DNA of 64,000 bases from Microbispora sp. ZYX-F-249 (lineage in GTDB: Bacteria; Actinomycetota; Actinomycetes; Streptosporangiales; Streptosporangiaceae): assembly GCF_039649665.1 (NCBI RefSeq), contig NZ_JBDJAW010000010.1, positions 155,539-219,538 on the forward strand, written 5' to 3'. Both the position numbers and the translations under genes were made by a program. Positions 62,182 through 64,000 of the stretch are shown here, piece after piece. Within the stretch, counting starts at the first letter, position 1, and the number at the start of each line of letters is the position of its first letter. The notes beneath the pieces were generated by a model, which saw nothing but the letters and a program-made list of their open reading frames with translations, searched no databases and was not told where the DNA came from.

Positions 62182-62565
62182 TCAGGCGGTGGAGACCTCC
62201 ACCGTCGCCGGAGTGATCAGGAAGACCTTGTCCGCGATCCGCTCGATACGTCCCTCACAGCCGTAGGCCAAGCCTGCGGCGAAGTCGACCATTCGCGTGG
62301 CCTCCGCCGTTGACATGCTCGCCACGTCCATGACCACCGTGTGGCCCTCGCGGAAGTGCCGGCCGATCGTCAGGGCGTCGTCGTACTTCCGTGGGCGAAC
62401 CATGACGATCCGGGCCGGGTCGGCATTGGGCTGCCAGCGCTTGGCGGCACGCTCGGCCGCCGGCATCCAGTCGTCCTCGTACTCGTCCTCGGCATAGGTC
62501 TCGTCGTCGTACTGCTCTGCCCCACCCAGGCCAAGGTAGCTCGCCACCTTGCGCACAGCCCCCAT
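62182..62565 (-). CDS. SepF-like cell division protein
   Basis: This 127-residue protein matches the SepF family: an amphipathic N-terminal membrane anchor (GAVRKVASYLGLG), an acidic linker (YDDETYAEDEYEDD) and the SepF fold with VMVRPRKYDDALTIGRHFRE and DFAAGLAYGCEGRIERIADK and FLITPATVEV. SepF tethers FtsZ to the membrane. It stands outside any division-gene cluster, so it may be a secondary SepF-like paralog, of the kind known in Streptomyces. Confidence 0.88.
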   Translation of the reverse strand: MGAVRKVASYLGLGGAEQYDDETYAEDEYEDDWMPAAERAAKRWQPNADPARIVMVRPRKYDDALTIGRHFREGHTVVMDVASMSTAEATRMVDFAAGLAYGCEGRIERIADKVFLITPATVEVSTA

Positions 62566-62958
62566 CGGTTCGTCCTTTTCCGGCTTGTCCTTTTCCGGGC
62601 TCGTCCCGACACGCGGAACCGTAATCGACGATTCAGCGAACCCCCACCGACACGCCCGGCCGTTTAAGTGTTGTTGGCTGGATAATGTGCAGGCCGGGTA
62701 CTCGTGTCTTCATCGTCAATTCCGTCAGCCCTTCCAGGGTAACTCTCAAACCCGCCTACCCCATGGAACCCTTCGCAAACATTTCTCACAGTCACCCCGA
62801 ACGACGGCACGCCTTCAGTAGATCACAACGGACGCCGCCGATGACGGGTTCCCGAAACAAGATCTTGCAGGTAGGCCCCTGTACGTTGCTCACTTGAGAG
62901 ATGATTCACGACGCCGCCAATGAAGATCGAATTGCGCGACGAAGGCGCCGGATTTCTC

Positions 62959-62980
62959 ATATCGAAAGCACTTTCGATAT
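62959..62980. promoter_or_regulatory. Perfect palindrome atatcgaaag / ctttcgatat in gene-free DNA
   Basis: Ten-base arms are exact inverted copies separated by two bases in an AT-rich pocket. A related gatatcgagg occurs about 55 bases downstream. The form is that of an operator, but no gene start is obvious next to it. Confidence 0.5.
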
Positions 62981-63138
62981 CGGCGGAGCGGGCGCTGATG
63001 GTGCCTCTCGGCCTCTGATATCGAGGCCCATTTGAGGTGTCTCTCGCGACTCCGGCACAGTCCGGATCCGCAATCCTGCCTGCGGAAAGGAGACGGGAAA
63101 GGTCCCCGCATCCGACCCCGCCGGCACTCCCAGCGAGT

Positions 63139-63163
63139 GCCCGGACAGGGACGCTGTCCGGGC
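63139..63163. terminator. Hairpin gcccggacag / ctgtccgggc
   Basis: A perfect ten-base stem has loop ggacg. No clear gene ends here, so it may terminate an RNA from either side. Confidence 0.5.
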
Positions 63164-63843
63164 CGGGACGGTTGCCGGAGTGAGGGCTATCGGCCCGGAC
63201 GCGGGCGGTAGACGGCGAATGCCGACGCGTCCCCAGGCCGCAAAGCGGCGTGAGGACAAGCGTGGCGTCTCCCAGTAACACGCGCCGATTCTCTCGCGGA
63301 GACCATGGTCCGGTCGATGGCCTCCGCCCCTGAAATCAGGACTCGAGCTCGGCCGGCAGGAACTGGCCCCCGCCGCGGCTGCGTCAGCGAGTGGCGTTGC
63401 GGCGAACTGGGGACGCGGTGGCGGGAACGCGCGCCGCTGGAGCCTGAGGCGTGGGCAGCGTGATGGGCGAAGGTGGTGAGGGGCACAGCGCGGCGGATGG
63501 GCACTGAGCCAATGGGACATGTGTTGGGGTGGGGGACTGGACGCTTGTCGATGTCGGAGGACTGGACGGGTGTGGGGGGTGGCGGATTCGGGGGTGTGGG
63601 TGGGGGTTGGTCACTGCGCCGGCCGGAAGGTCCGGTCCTCGCGAAGCCCGCTCCGCTGGGCCTTCGCTGCGGTCCTCCCTCCCGCCCGCTCCGCTCCCTC
63701 ACGCTGGCGCCCAGCATCGCTGGGCCTCGGCCCCTCGGCCGGGCCCAGCACGCCGGCCCTACCGCCCCTACCGGCCCTAGTGGCTCTGGTGGCTTTACTG
63801 GCTCTGGACGTCGCCGGACGTCGTCTGCCCCCGGAAATGCGAA

Positions 63844-63869
63844 AGCCCCGGCCGTCATCGGCCGGGGCT
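63844..63869. terminator. Hairpin agccccggccg / cggccggggct
   Basis: A perfect 11-base stem has loop tcat and is flanked by aaaa on the plus-strand 3' side and by tttcgcattt on the minus-strand 3' side. It is a likely terminator for a gene entering from the right edge. Confidence 0.65.
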
Positions 63870-64000
63870 GAAAACCCACACCCACACCACACTTACGCCC
63901 AGTCCCACACCCCACGCCCCCTGCCGGGGTACCCCCGCAGGGGGAACAGGGGAACAGGGATGAGGGGGTGCGGATATGCGGAAGGGCCACCCCAACGGGA

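Larger units (their letters stand above)
62566..64000. other. Gene-poor right end of the window
   Basis: I find no convincing gene in 1.4 kb. Frames that are open have low-complexity Arg/Pro/Gly composition. Positions about 63440-63620 are strongly G/T-biased on the plus strand (gggtgtgggtgggggttgg). Named features inside are a perfect palindrome and two hairpins listed separately. A minus-strand frame ending at about 63893 (last residues GRGRGVWDWA) could be the 3' end of a gene that starts beyond the window. Confidence 0.5.

Noticed and set aside
62823..63281. 152-codon minus-strand frame near the right end
   Set aside because: No ribosome site or recognisable fold; it crosses the palindrome and the hairpin, which would be odd inside a gene.

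Overview
The window is high-GC actinobacterial DNA. Strong G/C preference at third codon positions, abundant GTG and TTG starts, many short -10-to-start distances that imply leaderless mRNAs, and the gene block groEL - cspA - sulfur carrier - threonine synthase-like enzyme - sigma factor - trehalose-6-phosphate synthase all point to Actinomycetes. A Streptosporangiaceae-like genome is my best guess, by inference only. I found no rRNA, tRNA, transposase, integrase or CRISPR array.

Positions 1-25000 form an accessory-looking stretch made of small regulator/enzyme modules. They are: the end of a probable ABC exporter; a SARP/LAL regulator that has lost its C-terminus; a TetR-MFS-SDR operon; a divergent PadR / flavin monooxygenase pair; an aldo/keto reductase behind a MerR-type promoter; a MarR-MFS-ThpR operon; an AraC-VOC pair; two overlapping paralogous membrane proteins; a purine permease; a GntR-TetR fusion regulator divergent from a TetX-like monooxygenase; a two-component system; and an XRE/SnoaL pair. 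Most of these regulators have a visible inverted repeat on the promoter they probably control.

Positions 21000-36000 carry more conserved genes: an Hsp90/sacsin-like ATPase with DUF3027, an MFS protein, a cold-shock-domain protein, a WYL/helicase-associated protein, an XPB-type helicase, a HelD-like RNA polymerase recycling helicase and a GNAT. Near 32090, remnants of two divergent genes (CGNR zinc finger and SCO6745-like) are fused at their broken 5' ends, which looks like a deletion scar.

Positions 35800-46000 hold groEL under two CIRCE operators, cspA, then a MoaD/ThiS-type sulfur carrier and a threonine synthase-family enzyme behind a SAM-I (S-box) riboswitch. The riboswitch suggests that this pair makes homocysteine from O-phosphohomoserine with carrier-bound sulfur, rather than threonine. 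An ECF sigma factor, otsA-like and otsB genes, an MFS protein and two tandem secreted paralogs follow.

Positions 46000-64000 contain a SAM hydrolase, a complete dpp/opp-type peptide ABC transporter, a polysaccharide-type ABC exporter pair, a PEBP protein, an alanine-rich secreted protein, a DUF1707 protein, plsX, argS, a membrane protein and a stand-alone SepF. The last 1.4 kb has no convincing gene but contains a perfect palindrome and strong hairpins.
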